A DNA stretch of 64,000 nucleotides from Deltaproteobacteria bacterium (lineage in GTDB: Bacteria > Desulfobacterota > Binatia > UBA1149 > SPBQ01): the NCBI GenBank assembly GCA_029262375.1, contig JAJCZM010000038.1:1-64000 (forward strand). The letters run 5' to 3'. Under the pieces are notes generated by a model. The model had not been told where the DNA came from and did no database searches. It saw only the letters and a program-made list of their open reading frames with translations. The position numbers and the translations under genes are program-made. This document shows positions 17,159-27,000 of this stretch, piece after piece; within the stretch, counting starts at the first letter, position 1, and each line of letters begins with the position of its first letter.

Positions 17159-18520
17159 TTAGCCACCGGACTTCGCCGGAGAGCGCCTTCGCCGACGCCG
17201 GCGCTTGGGGCCCTCGGCAGTACCGTCCTCGCCAGGTTGGGCAGCGGCTGCACTGTTTTCCGGAGCCGCCGCCGTCTTAGTCGGACCACCGCGTCGCGAG
17301 CCGCGCGCGGGGCGTTCTCGAGCGCCGGTTTTCTCACCCGAACATCCGTTGTCGAAACCGGGCAGGGTCGAGCGCGGCAGATCAATTTTTATGTCGCGCT
17401 GAATCTCGCGCATGCGCTCTTCTTCATCGGGGGCGACAAAGGTGATGACATCGCCGGTGGCGCCGGCGCGCGCAGTGCGTCCGGCGCGGTGGATGTAGTC
17501 TTCAGGGGAATGCGGGACGTCGAAGTTTATAACGTGCGAGATTCCGGTGACGTCCAGTCCGCGGGCCGCGACGTCGGTGGCGACCAGAACCGAGAATTTC
17601 CCGCTGCGAAAGCCATCCAACGCAGCGATGCGGTCCGCCTGCGTGCGTCCCGAGTGAATACTGCCGGTCTTGGCGCCGATGCGGCGCACCGCGCGCGCAA
17701 CCCGATCGACATCGAGCTTACGCCGCACGAAGACCAGCACCGAGTCCATGTCGGGCTCGGCCAGAAGCTTCACCAAAAGATCGCACTTGCGGTTCTGCGT
17801 CACGGGGTAGAGCGTCTGCTCGATGTCGGCGGCGGGAGCCTGGCGATCCACCGTCACTTCAACAGGATCGACGAGGAACTCGTCGGCCACACGGCGGATG
17901 GTCGGCGACATCGTTGCCGAGAACAGCAGCGTCTGGCGCTTCTTCGGCAGCGCATTCAAGATTCGTTTGAGGTCGGGCAGGAAGCCCATGTCGAGCATAC
18001 GGTCGGCCTCGTCCAGCACGACGATTTCTACCGCGCCGAGATCAACGTGGTCGAAACGCATGTGGTCGAGCAGTCGTCCCGGGGTGGCGACGACGATCGC
18101 GGAGCCGGCGCGGATAAGTCGTTCCTGCGGAGCGAAAGGCATACCGCCGACAACGGTTATCGCGCTGAGTCCGACGTGATAGCCGAGTGCGAGCGCTTGT
18201 TCGTCGATCTGCAGCGCGAGCTCACGCGTCGGCGACAGTACGAGGCAGCGGCAGCGCCCCTGGTCGCCGACAGATAGCAGTTGCAGCGCCGGCAGTAGGA
18301 AGGCCGCCGTCTTGCCGGTGCCGGTCGAGGCGCAGCCGATCAGGTCGCGTCCTTCGAGCACGACAGGAATCGCGCCGGCTTGGATGGGCGTGGCTTCGCT
18401 GTAGCCCATGTCGGAGACCGCGTCGATGAGCGCGGGAATCAGGTTTAGTTCGTTTAGGGTTGTAATATTCGTTCTCCAAGTAAGAAGTAGAAATGTAAGA
18501 TGTAGAAATCGTTTCGGCAC
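17159..18520 (-). CDS. DEAD-box RNA helicase, RhlE-like
   Basis: Complete helicase core: Q motif (ATPIQ), motif I (ASTGTGKT), PTRELA, TPGRL, DEAD (VLDEADRMLDMGF), SAT, then LVFVRRK, RGLDV and HRAGRTAR. A basic tail with a run of Arg follows, as in RhlE/DbpA-type proteins that remodel rRNA or mRNA. The GTG at 18520 begins an unlikely leader (RFLHLTFLLLTW). The conserved region begins at 'TTLNELNLIPALI', right after an ATT codon at 18466 that has TTGGAGA 7 bases upstream. The true start may therefore be that ATT (see findings). Confidence 0.92.
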   Translation of the reverse strand: MPKRFLHLTFLLLTWRTNITTLNELNLIPALIDAVSDMGYSEATPIQAGAIPVVLEGRDLIGCASTGTGKTAAFLLPALQLLSVGDQGRCRCLVLSPTRELALQIDEQALALGYHVGLSAITVVGGMPFAPQERLIRAGSAIVVATPGRLLDHMRFDHVDLGAVEIVVLDEADRMLDMGFLPDLKRILNALPKKRQTLLFSATMSPTIRRVADEFLVDPVEVTVDRQAPAADIEQTLYPVTQNRKCDLLVKLLAEPDMDSVLVFVRRKLDVDRVARAVRRIGAKTGSIHSGRTQADRIAALDGFRSGKFSVLVATDVAARGLDVTGISHVINFDVPHSPEDYIHRAGRTARAGATGDVITFVAPDEEERMREIQRDIKIDLPRSTLPGFDNGCSGEKTGARERPARGSRRGGPTKTAAAPENSAAAAQPGEDGTAEGPKRRRRRRRSPAKSGG

Positions 18521-18547
18521 GCGCTGGGGCTTGCCTTGAGCGACGGA

Positions 18548-19228
18548 CTAAGTTCCCCGAAGGAAGAATCCGGAAACGCTGGCGCGCACGTTTTGACCCG
18601 CCGCATGGGTAACAGGCGCGATGGCGTGAGGAGCTCCCCCCAAAATCACCAGCCGATTCGGCTTGGGCATCACGAACCGCCCGACTCCTGACTCCATTAA
18701 TTGCTCAGAGTAAGACTCCGTTTCAAAGCGATAGCCCATAATTGGCAAGTCTTCGGAATCATCAGAGTCTTCCGATTCCTCGGCCACGAGCAGCTCCCCA
18801 CCCCAGTGCGCGTTCCAGACCGGGTGCGCGTAGTAGATGAACGCCCCAGCGTAAAGCTCGTGATCGTCCTTGTGCCACGACAGAGCGCTGCCGCCCGGGT
18901 ACACGTAAGCTCGCGCGCTCAAGCGCGACCAGTCATCACCAACGACGCCCTCATAAGTTTCAGGATCGGACAGCAGAGCCGTGAGAACCGCGTCGATCGG
19001 GCTCTCGGTCGGGTAGCGGTAAGGTTGATCGGGATCGTGGACGAGCTCTTCATCGCGCGTCGGCGTAAGGATCTCGTGCCCGCCCAAGGCCTGCCCATCG
19101 CTAAGCTTCCAAGCCCCGACCGTGCGAGAGACCGGGTGGAGCTCCATAAACTGGAAATGCGTCCAGAGTGAAGTCCAAGCGCTTTCGTCGAGAAAGTGAT
19201 CAACTATTGAAATCGTCGGGCGGCTCAT
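18548..19228 (-). CDS. 2-oxoglutarate/Fe(II)-dependent oxygenase
   Basis: 226 residues from ATG 19228; the frame is open 26 codons further but those residues look non-conserved. The Fe(II) triad is visible as H-x-D in LSWHKDDHELY and a distal His in LGGAPHAIAPV. An Arg in VRASVSGFFL is placed to bind 2-oxoglutarate; spacing fits prolyl-4-hydroxylase-like oxygenases. An acidic loop (EESEDSDDSED) is inserted between them. Family members hydroxylate proteins or small molecules; the substrate here is unknown. Confidence 0.85.
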   Translation of the reverse strand: MSRPTISIVDHFLDESAWTSLWTHFQFMELHPVSRTVGAWKLSDGQALGGHEILTPTRDEELVHDPDQPYRYPTESPIDAVLTALLSDPETYEGVVGDDWSRLSARAYVYPGGSALSWHKDDHELYAGAFIYYAHPVWNAHWGGELLVAEESEDSDDSEDLPIMGYRFETESYSEQLMESGVGRFVMPKPNRLVILGGAPHAIAPVTHAAGQNVRASVSGFFLRGT

Positions 19229-19312
19229 CGTTGTAAGATCCCACTGGCCGAGAGGACAGGCAAGGGCAGTGCGCGGTTTGGGATGGGGAGCCAGCCGAGG
19301 CCACACGCGCCG

Positions 19313-21109
19313 CTACTTACACCGAATCGATGGATTCAACCCGTCGTTCGTCTTGCAGTTCTCGAGCAAGAACGAATGCTCGCCGCAGAGATCGCTGTTG
19401 GCGGCTGACTCGTCGCCGAAGTTGAAAACGGCGCGGGGAGGAATGTCGAGGAGGTTCAGGAGAACGAACCGATAGACGCCCCCCGTATGCTTGGCGCTTA
19501 CCCGGACACGCCCGGGTGCCTTATTGCTGCGATCTTTGACGACGATGCGCCACTGCCCAAGAAGTGTAACGGCCGTCGATGCGGACTCGCCCTTGAATTT
19601 CCAAGTCTTGCCGCCTTTGAGTTCCCACGTGCCCGACTCCGCGTCGGCCGGAAGTCGATCGTCGACGATGTCGCCGAATACCGCACCGAACAAACCGATG
19701 CGCAGCCCGTCGATCGACGGATCAAACTCAGAGAACGCAACGGGAAGATCCGTGTCACCCTTAAGTCGGAACTTGCTGACTTTCGCGTCACCACCTTTCG
19801 TTATGAACAGGCGAGCTTTGTCCATTGCGCGGGCGTTCGCGACGTTCGTACACTCGTCGCACAAGTCCGGTAGACCGTCGCCATCGGCGTCGAGGCTGTC
19901 GTCGAATCCGGCGCAACGGTCGCAAGCTGGGTCGTCGCTGTCACAGAAGCGCTGGAAGCCTAAGCCCGGGGTCACCGAGGCGACGATGGGATTGCCTCCG
20001 GCATCAGCAGCCAGTCCGGTCACGAAGGTAGCGCGGTACTCGTCGACCGGAAAGCTCGATCCGATCTGCGCGAACGCGTTGTCGAGGCGGTATACACGCT
20101 CGACGTAGGTGTCTCGCGCGATGAACATGTAGCCGGTACTCGATCGCTGCGGCGTCGTGATATCGCTGACGCCCGCTAGAAGCGGAACCGGCAACGAGAC
20201 CGTCGCTCCGGTGGCGGTGTCGGCTGCGTCGAAACGGCGCGCGTTCAGAATCTCGCTCGTCGTCTGCCACAGGACGGAGTATCCACCGTCCGATTCCGCC
20301 AGTACGTGGCTGGCGCCTGGGAAAATACCAGGTTCGTGGACTACGAATGGCGACGTTACCGTAACACCGCTCGAATTGACGCGTGTAGCCAGCAGCTCAT
20401 TGGTCACTCCCGTGAACATACCTTCCGTCGCAACGAGATCACCGCCGGCGATCAGATCGATCCCGTACTTAACCGTCGTGCAGCAAAAGGCGTTATCGAA
20501 TACAACGAACTCGGGGCCCGACGAGACACCAGCGACACTAAAATGCTGAGCGAACACGTCACTGGATCGGAGGTAAGAGACGTAGAAGCCGCCATCACCG
20601 ACGGCGACTTTCATGAGACTCGCTGGCAGTCCGAAACTGTCTGTCACCACGACCGAGGAGCCCAGCGTTGCACCCGTCGCGTCGACTCGCTGGAACCTCA
20701 GGGTGTCGTCGCCCGAACAATTGAAGATCACGACGAAGGAGTCGTCTGGGTACACGTCCACCGCGAGCGGGACTCCCAAGGGGGAGCAGGTCGCTGAATT
20801 TGCGACCTCAAAGTCGGCGCCGAGGGGATTGCCTTCATCGTCGTGGAAGCGCCCGAACATGCTGCGCGTGCCGACGGTTCCGTCGCGCCACAAGAGCATG
20901 AAGCGGTTTCCGGAAAGCGGGGCGATCAGCATACCGCTAGCGCTCGTGCTGGCTGTGGCGACGACACGAGGACCGGCCGGAAGAAGATCGCCCGCGGTGC
21001 CGGTGGCGGGGAGCGCGATGAGCGAGAGAGGCGCGAGAGAAAGAAGCACGACGCACGCCAGGCTACAACCTGATAATTTGGTGAAACAAGAACCTACTGT
21101 CTTACCCAT
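19313..21109 (-). CDS. secreted repeat protein, paralogue of 4128-5939
   Basis: 598 residues; GGAGG lies close upstream of the ATG and a signal peptide covers about residues 12-39. The architecture repeats the 4128-5939 protein: N-terminal 'FMLLWRDG ... FGRFHDDEG' strands, a Cys/Asp linker (CDRCAGFDDSLDADGDG), then the terminal module KVSKFRLKGDTDLP, WELKGGKTWKFKG and LLENCKTNDG. The two copies are 14 kb apart on the same strand and clearly diverged in the first half but close in the terminal module. Function unknown; probably exported. Confidence 0.8.
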   Translation of the reverse strand: MGKTVGSCFTKLSGCSLACVVLLSLAPLSLIALPATGTAGDLLPAGPRVVATASTSASGMLIAPLSGNRFMLLWRDGTVGTRSMFGRFHDDEGNPLGADFEVANSATCSPLGVPLAVDVYPDDSFVVIFNCSGDDTLRFQRVDATGATLGSSVVVTDSFGLPASLMKVAVGDGGFYVSYLRSSDVFAQHFSVAGVSSGPEFVVFDNAFCCTTVKYGIDLIAGGDLVATEGMFTGVTNELLATRVNSSGVTVTSPFVVHEPGIFPGASHVLAESDGGYSVLWQTTSEILNARRFDAADTATGATVSLPVPLLAGVSDITTPQRSSTGYMFIARDTYVERVYRLDNAFAQIGSSFPVDEYRATFVTGLAADAGGNPIVASVTPGLGFQRFCDSDDPACDRCAGFDDSLDADGDGLPDLCDECTNVANARAMDKARLFITKGGDAKVSKFRLKGDTDLPVAFSEFDPSIDGLRIGLFGAVFGDIVDDRLPADAESGTWELKGGKTWKFKGESASTAVTLLGQWRIVVKDRSNKAPGRVRVSAKHTGGVYRFVLLNLLDIPPRAVFNFGDESAANSDLCGEHSFLLENCKTNDGLNPSIRCK

Positions 21110-21257
21110 GCTGCCTCCGCCCGCCGACGATGCCGATGACGTTGGTACCGTAACAGCACGGAAAACGAATCGTCAAGCAAGACCGCGCCCACACACAGTG
21201 TTTGCCTCCGAGTCGTACGTTTAGTACGACACGCCGCCACCCGCCTGCGCACCGTTC

Positions 21258-22856
21258 ATGATTTCCACCGAGAAGCTTTCACTATCCTTCGGCGCGCGCC
21301 CCCTCTTCGAGCACGTCGATATCAAGTTCACCCCGGGCAACTGCTACGGGCTGATCGGCGCAAATGGTGCCGGTAAGTCTACCTTCCTGCGCTGCCTCGC
21401 CCGCGAAGAGGCCATGGCCTCGGGAAACGTGATCATTCCCAAGGGCTTGCGTGTGAGCATGCTCCGACAGGATCACTTCGAGTTCGACGAGATCACAGCC
21501 CTCACGACCGTGCTGATGGGGCACAAGCGCCTGCACGAAGTGATGGTCGAGAAGGATGCCATATACGCGAAGCCGGACTTCAGCGACGAAGACGGCATGC
21601 GCACCGGCGAGTTGGAGAGCGAGTTTGGCGACCTAGACGGCTGGAACTGCGAATCGAATGCCGCCGCACTGCTCAGCGCGCTCGGGGTCACCGAAGCGAA
21701 GCACGAAAGCCTCGTCAAGGACCTGGACGACAGCGACAAGGTGCGCGTCCTGCTCGCACAGGCACTCTTCGGCGAGCCGGACATCCTGTTACTCGATGAG
21801 CCGACCAACCACCTAGACGTGGACTCAATCCTGTGGCTCGAGGACTTCCTGCTCAACTTCAAGCGCACGGTCGTAGTCGTTTCCCACGACAGGCATTTTC
21901 TGGACCGCGTCTGCACGCACATCGCGGATGTAGACTTCCAGCAGGTAAACATGTTCACCGGCAACTACTCCTTCTGGTACCACACGAGCCAGCTCGCCCT
22001 GAGGCAACGGCAGCAGTCCAACCAGCGCAAGGACGAGAAGATCAGCGAGCTCAAGTCCTTCATTCAGCGCTTCAGTGCGAACGCCTCGAAGTCGCGGCAA
22101 GCCTCCTCGCGCAAGTCCCTACTCGACAAGATCACGCTCGACGACATCAAGCCGTCGTCGCGCAAGTACCCGTACATCGTCTTCAAGACCGAGCGCAGCC
22201 TGGGCAAGGAAGTTCTGTTCGTCGATGGGATCAGCAAGACCGTCGAGGGCGAGGTGCTCTTCAAGGACCTGCGCTTCAGCCTGGCGCGCGGCGAGAAACT
22301 GGCGGTGACCGGCAGCGACCTGGCAACGACGACGCTGCTGGAGATCCTCGCGGGCAAGGTCGAGCCCGACGAGGGCGAGATCACTTGGGGACGCACGGTC
22401 AACCTGGGCTACTTCCCCAAGGACAACGCCGGTTTCTTTGAGACGAACCTGAAACTGATCGACTGGATGAAGCAGTTCACCGAGAGTGAGGAGGAGAGCT
22501 TCGTGCGCGGCTTCCTCGGCCGCATGCTGTTCTCGGGCGACGACACCTCCAAGCACGTGAGTGTGCTGTCGGGCGGCGAGAAGGTGCGCTGCATGCTGTC
22601 TCGAATGATGCTGCAGGACCCCAACGTGTTGTTGCTCGACGGCCCCACCAACCACCTGGACCTCGAGTCCATCACCGCGCTCAACAACGGCCTGCTCAAG
22701 TTCGAAGGCAGCTTGGTCGTCAACTCACACGACGTACAGTTCGTCGACTCCATGGTAACCCGGGTGCTCGAGCTGCACGGCGAGGCGCATTTCGACCTGG
22801 AGATGAGCTACGAGGAATACCTGGCCGACGGCGCCCGGCTCGCGCGGGTCGCATAG
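21258..22856 (+). CDS. YbiT-like ABC-F ATPase with one eroded ATP site
   Basis: 532 residues, soluble, two ABC domains joined by a basic linker (RFSANASKSRQASSRK, about 271-286), as in ribosome-associated ABC-F proteins. NBD1 has an intact Walker A (G34-ANGAGKST) and Walker B (LLLDEPTNHLD, E181), but its signature is DLDDSDK at 155-161 instead of LSGGEK. NBD2 has an intact signature (LSGGEK, 437-442), but its Walker A is GSDLATTT (352-359, no Lys), the catalytic Glu is G462 (LLLDGPTNHLD), and the H-loop region reads VVNSHDVQF. All losses fall in one composite ATP site. The family acts at the ribosomal E site on translation. Confidence 0.9.
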   Translation: MISTEKLSLSFGARPLFEHVDIKFTPGNCYGLIGANGAGKSTFLRCLAREEAMASGNVIIPKGLRVSMLRQDHFEFDEITALTTVLMGHKRLHEVMVEKDAIYAKPDFSDEDGMRTGELESEFGDLDGWNCESNAAALLSALGVTEAKHESLVKDLDDSDKVRVLLAQALFGEPDILLLDEPTNHLDVDSILWLEDFLLNFKRTVVVVSHDRHFLDRVCTHIADVDFQQVNMFTGNYSFWYHTSQLALRQRQQSNQRKDEKISELKSFIQRFSANASKSRQASSRKSLLDKITLDDIKPSSRKYPYIVFKTERSLGKEVLFVDGISKTVEGEVLFKDLRFSLARGEKLAVTGSDLATTTLLEILAGKVEPDEGEITWGRTVNLGYFPKDNAGFFETNLKLIDWMKQFTESEEESFVRGFLGRMLFSGDDTSKHVSVLSGGEKVRCMLSRMMLQDPNVLLLDGPTNHLDLESITALNNGLLKFEGSLVVNSHDVQFVDSMVTRVLELHGEAHFDLEMSYEEYLADGARLARVA

Positions 22857-22896
22857 GTCGCCGAGAACTGGCTCCAGGTTTGTCTAAGTAGCACGA

Positions 22897-23997
22897 ATGC
22901 ATCTGTCTTCCCTCGCTCCCCGCTTCGATCGTCACGCGTTCGCGGCCGACATTGACGCCCTTCGCAAACGGGCTCGCGCGGACTTCTCAACCGATGACCT
23001 GAAGCATCTTCGCAAGATCTCTACCTGGGGACGGCTCTGCTCAGTGCTGGGTCTGGCGACCGCATGGCTTGCGCCGAATCCCGTGTCGGTCGTTCTGATC
23101 TCCCAGGGGAGACTGGCCCGCTGGTCGATGGTCGCGCACCACACCTCTCACCGCGGCTATGACCAAGTGCCGGGCGTCGAGCATGTTGAAACGAGCAAGG
23201 GCTTCGCCAAGGGACTGCGTCGCGCGATCGATTGGCTAGACTGGATCGATCCAGAGGCCTGGCACCACGAACACGACCTGCAACACCACTACCGTTTGGG
23301 CGAAGACGCAGACCCCGATCTTCTCGAGAAAAACCTCGACTGGTTGCGTGACTCGTCGTTGCCTCGCCCCATTCGTTGGCTCGTTGTCTCTTTCTTCGTG
23401 CTCACCTGGAAGTGGAGCTACTACGCACCGAATACCCTGCGCCAATTGCTCGGAGAAGAGCGATCGCTGGCGAGCATGTTCGTGCATCCGAAGTTCTGGA
23501 CCCGCTGTATCCTGCCCTTCGGGCTCGTCCATTTTGTATTGTTGCCACTACTCTTCGCGCCGCTGGGTGCGTGGGCCGTGGGCTCGGTGCTGTGCAATCT
23601 GGTGTTGGCCGAACTGCTGACCAACGCACACGCCTTCTTGGTCATCGTCACCAACCACGCAGGCGACGACCTGTATCGTTTCGACACCCCGAAGGAAGAC
23701 AAGGCCGACTTCTACGCTCGCCAGGTCTTGGGCTCGACCAACTTCCGTACCGGCGGAGACCTAAACGACTTCGTTCACGGCTGGCTCAACTACCAGATCG
23801 AACACCATCTGTTCCCCGACTTCCCCATGCTGCAATTGCAACGGATTCAGCCCGAGGTGAAGGCGTTGTGCGAAAAGCACGGCCTGCCCTACGTCCAGGA
23901 AAGCGTCTGGCGGCGCCTGCGCAAAACGATCGAGATCGCGGTGGGAGATACCTCGATGATCCTGGAACCTACGCCGATGGGGTTGGCGCCGGAATAG
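22897..23997 (+). CDS. membrane fatty-acid desaturase family protein
   Basis: 366 residues. Three histidine boxes of the membrane di-iron desaturase superfamily are present: HHTSH (81-85), HHEHDLQHH (123-131) and the third box QIEHHLFP near residue 302, in the Q-x-x-H-H form seen in front-end desaturases. Hydrophobic segments occur between boxes (around 145-160 and 205-250). The enzyme would introduce a double bond or hydroxyl into an acyl chain at the membrane. It follows the ABC-F gene by 40 bases on the same strand. No cytochrome b5 domain is fused. Confidence 0.85.
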   Translation: MHLSSLAPRFDRHAFAADIDALRKRARADFSTDDLKHLRKISTWGRLCSVLGLATAWLAPNPVSVVLISQGRLARWSMVAHHTSHRGYDQVPGVEHVETSKGFAKGLRRAIDWLDWIDPEAWHHEHDLQHHYRLGEDADPDLLEKNLDWLRDSSLPRPIRWLVVSFFVLTWKWSYYAPNTLRQLLGEERSLASMFVHPKFWTRCILPFGLVHFVLLPLLFAPLGAWAVGSVLCNLVLAELLTNAHAFLVIVTNHAGDDLYRFDTPKEDKADFYARQVLGSTNFRTGGDLNDFVHGWLNYQIEHHLFPDFPMLQLQRIQPEVKALCEKHGLPYVQESVWRRLRKTIEIAVGDTSMILEPTPMGLAPE

Positions 23998-24054
23998 CGG
24001 GGTCGGTTGGGTACGAGAGTGTCCTTCCCGACATGGAATTCTCCGGCAAGCGGA

Positions 24055-27000
24055 TCAACTACACGGCGCGCACAGTAGGCCGGGGGAGATTCCCACGGCC
24101 GCTTTGAGCACCGCCAGCGCATCGGTAGCCGTGATCGCTCCGGACGCGTCCACATCGCAGCGGCAGGGCTCGCAAGAGAGGATACCCACGGCCGCGCTGA
24201 GTGTGAATAGCGCATCGGTGGCGGTCACGTCGGCTGTGTCTCCCGAGCCGGCGCTGTCGTCGGCATCACCACAATCTGCGCCTTCGCTGACCGCACCGAG
24301 TAGGATATCGATCTCGACGACATCAGCTTCGCTGCCCGCCGTATCCACGATGCTCAATGCAACCCGTTCGGTCATGCCGGCAGGGAAGTCATAGCCTGAC
24401 GCGAGGGTCACGAGCAGGCTGTCCCCGCTGTTCACTGTGCCAATCGCGGGAATGGTGGCAATGCGGTCGTCATCCGCGCTCTCGACCGTCCATAGCAATT
24501 GGCCGTCACCGGCGTTGCTGATGTCGACCTCTACAAAGGGGGCGTCAACAGTGACGACCAGGCTGTCGTCTGAAACGGCTACGACGGGTTCGCCCGGATT
24601 GACCGGTGCGTCGGCACTAAGGACGTCGTTGGGCGCACCGTCCGCACCGTCGTCGACACCATCGCCGTCACTATCGGCGACCAGCGGGTCCGTGAGCTCA
24701 CGGTCATTGCCGCGGGTGACTTCCTCGCCGTCCGAAGCTCCGTCGTCATCGGTGTCGGCGTCGTCGGGTGCGGTGCCGAGGCGATACTCGGTCACGTTGT
24801 CGACGCCGTCCAGGTCCAAGTCGTCGTTCGCGTCGTCGAGCGCCGGGTTGAGCCCGAACGCTTCTTCGAAGTCGTTGGGCATCGTGTCCAAGTCGGTATC
24901 GGAGCGGCTGGGATCGATGAAGATCACGGCTTCGGCGCCGGTGGTGACGAAGTCGGGTTGCACGCCGCCGCTAAGCACCTCGAGAGTCAACGAAATGGCT
25001 TCGGCCGTGAAGTCGCCTACGTACTCGACCGTCCAACTGATCTCTGCTTCGTCGCTGCCGCCGCTAACCCCGTCGTCGGCGGCCAGAGAGCCTGCACCAA
25101 TCGCGATCTCGGCCGCGCCGATCACGCTCGTCGAGCCCTCGGAAGAGACGATGTCGAGGCGAGCCGTCAAAGAGGAAAGCTGTTGCGGCGAAAGGTTGTC
25201 GAAACGCGCCGTGACCGTAAAGCGCTCGGGTGAGCCTGTGACGACGTTCTCTTGGGTATCCTCAGACTCGACCGATTTGATATCGACCAGTACGGCGTCG
25301 CCTTCCGCGGCGCTATTGATGGTGGACAACAGGCCGTTGATCGTGGAGACGAAATCCAGGATCTCCGCCCTCAGCGATTCCATTTTCGCCAAGGTACGCG
25401 TTTTGGCCGAGGCGTAGTCGAGATCCGAATTGTCGGAGTAGATGCCGGTCATCACGCCTTCGAAGACTTCGGTGAGCAGGTCCTGAAGCTCGAGTTCGGC
25501 AACGAGAAGATCGAGTCGGGCATCCTGTAGGCTGCCGTAGTCGAGAATGAGGTCGATGCGTGCTCCGGCTTCGGCGGCGACGAGCACTCGCAACAACAGC
25601 GCACGCACACCCGCACTCCAGTCGGACCGGACCTGTGGCAGGTCGTCACTTTCCTCGCCGATCACGAGATCGATTGCCGCCGTCATGTCGTCGCCGTCAA
25701 TGGCATTGGACAGATCAGTGAGCGCGTCGAGGTAGGGAAGAAAGCTCGGTACCGAGACAACTCCTCGTGCCGGGCGGCCCGGCGCGGCTGTGCGCGACGC
25801 CGCACGAGTGGGCGCTTGGAGTTCGGGGATCGGCGTCTCGCCGTATGCAGCGCGCGCCGCACGGGTCACTGATGCGGGCAGGTCCCGGTATACGTGTGCG
25901 ATTGCGGTTGCGAAGGCTCCTGTATTCGATGCGTACTTGCTGACCTGGACAATCTTCTCGATGGCCTTGGCCTGCTTAACGGCAACTGCGGCAACCGCCG
26001 CGCCGTCCTGAGCAGCATCGAGCCCGGCACCGAGTCCTAGAAGGAGCTGCGCCTTAACCAGTGCCTTGGTGGCTTCGGCGTTCATCGAGCCGATTTCGTC
26101 GACGACGACCTGACGATCGGTGCGGTAGTTGGCAGGCCCGAAGCTGTTCCACGCCTCCATGTTGACGGCCGAAATATCCAGTTCGCTTCGTGTTGCTCGG
26201 CAGTAGGCAAAGTCACCCGACGGGTCGGGTGCATCGAGGAAGAGCGGCTTGGTCGCGCCGACCAGCGTTTCAATTCCTTTCTTGATGAGCGGTTTGGACG
26301 CTCCGGCCAGGCCTCCGCTCTTCGCGCTCGCGAGCACAACGATGACGGTGGAGGATGTGAACGAAGTCAATTGCTCGACCTTTGCCGGGTCGTTGAACGC
26401 GTCACCGAGCGCGAGTTCTAGCGCCGGCTTGAGCGCTTTGAAGGCGGCGAGCATGACACCGTAGATCTCCGTGCTCTTGATGTACTGCTTGTCCTCAAAC
26501 AGCTTTTTCAGTTGCTTGGCACTGAGGGCCGAAGGGTTGAAGGTTCCGGACTTCACTGCGCCTTCAACGCGCTCGGCGCGCTTGCGCGCCTGGCTGAGAT
26601 CTTTGTGTGAGAAGTCGGTGAGGTCGTCCCAGGCGTCGGCGATCACGGTGCCCAGACCCGAGAGAGCTTCTTCGAGTAGTTGATCCGCTAAAGTCACACC
26701 GCCGAGAGCGGCGCGCTCGGCCCACACGGCCCTGCGCACCCCCTCATTGCGCTCGTCGGTTAAGGTGAGCGTTCCGGCCTCCAATTGATCGAGGAAAGTG
26801 GTAACAGGTGCTTCGGCCGGCGCATAGTTGGTCTCGCAAAGGCCCGAGAGGCGCGCAACGAGATCGCGCTTAGAGGGAATCGCATCGAGCGCCGCCACCT
26901 CGACCAACGGCACCGCTAGATCGGGAATCAGGTTGCCGGCGAATCCGCGCGAGAAGAACAGCGGAGAAGTCGCACCTGGGACGATCATGTCCTGGTCGTC

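Noticed and set aside
16982..18277. 431-codon open frame on the plus strand
   Set aside because: Exact antisense of the DEAD-box helicase; Arg/Gly/Asp-rich translation with no domain.
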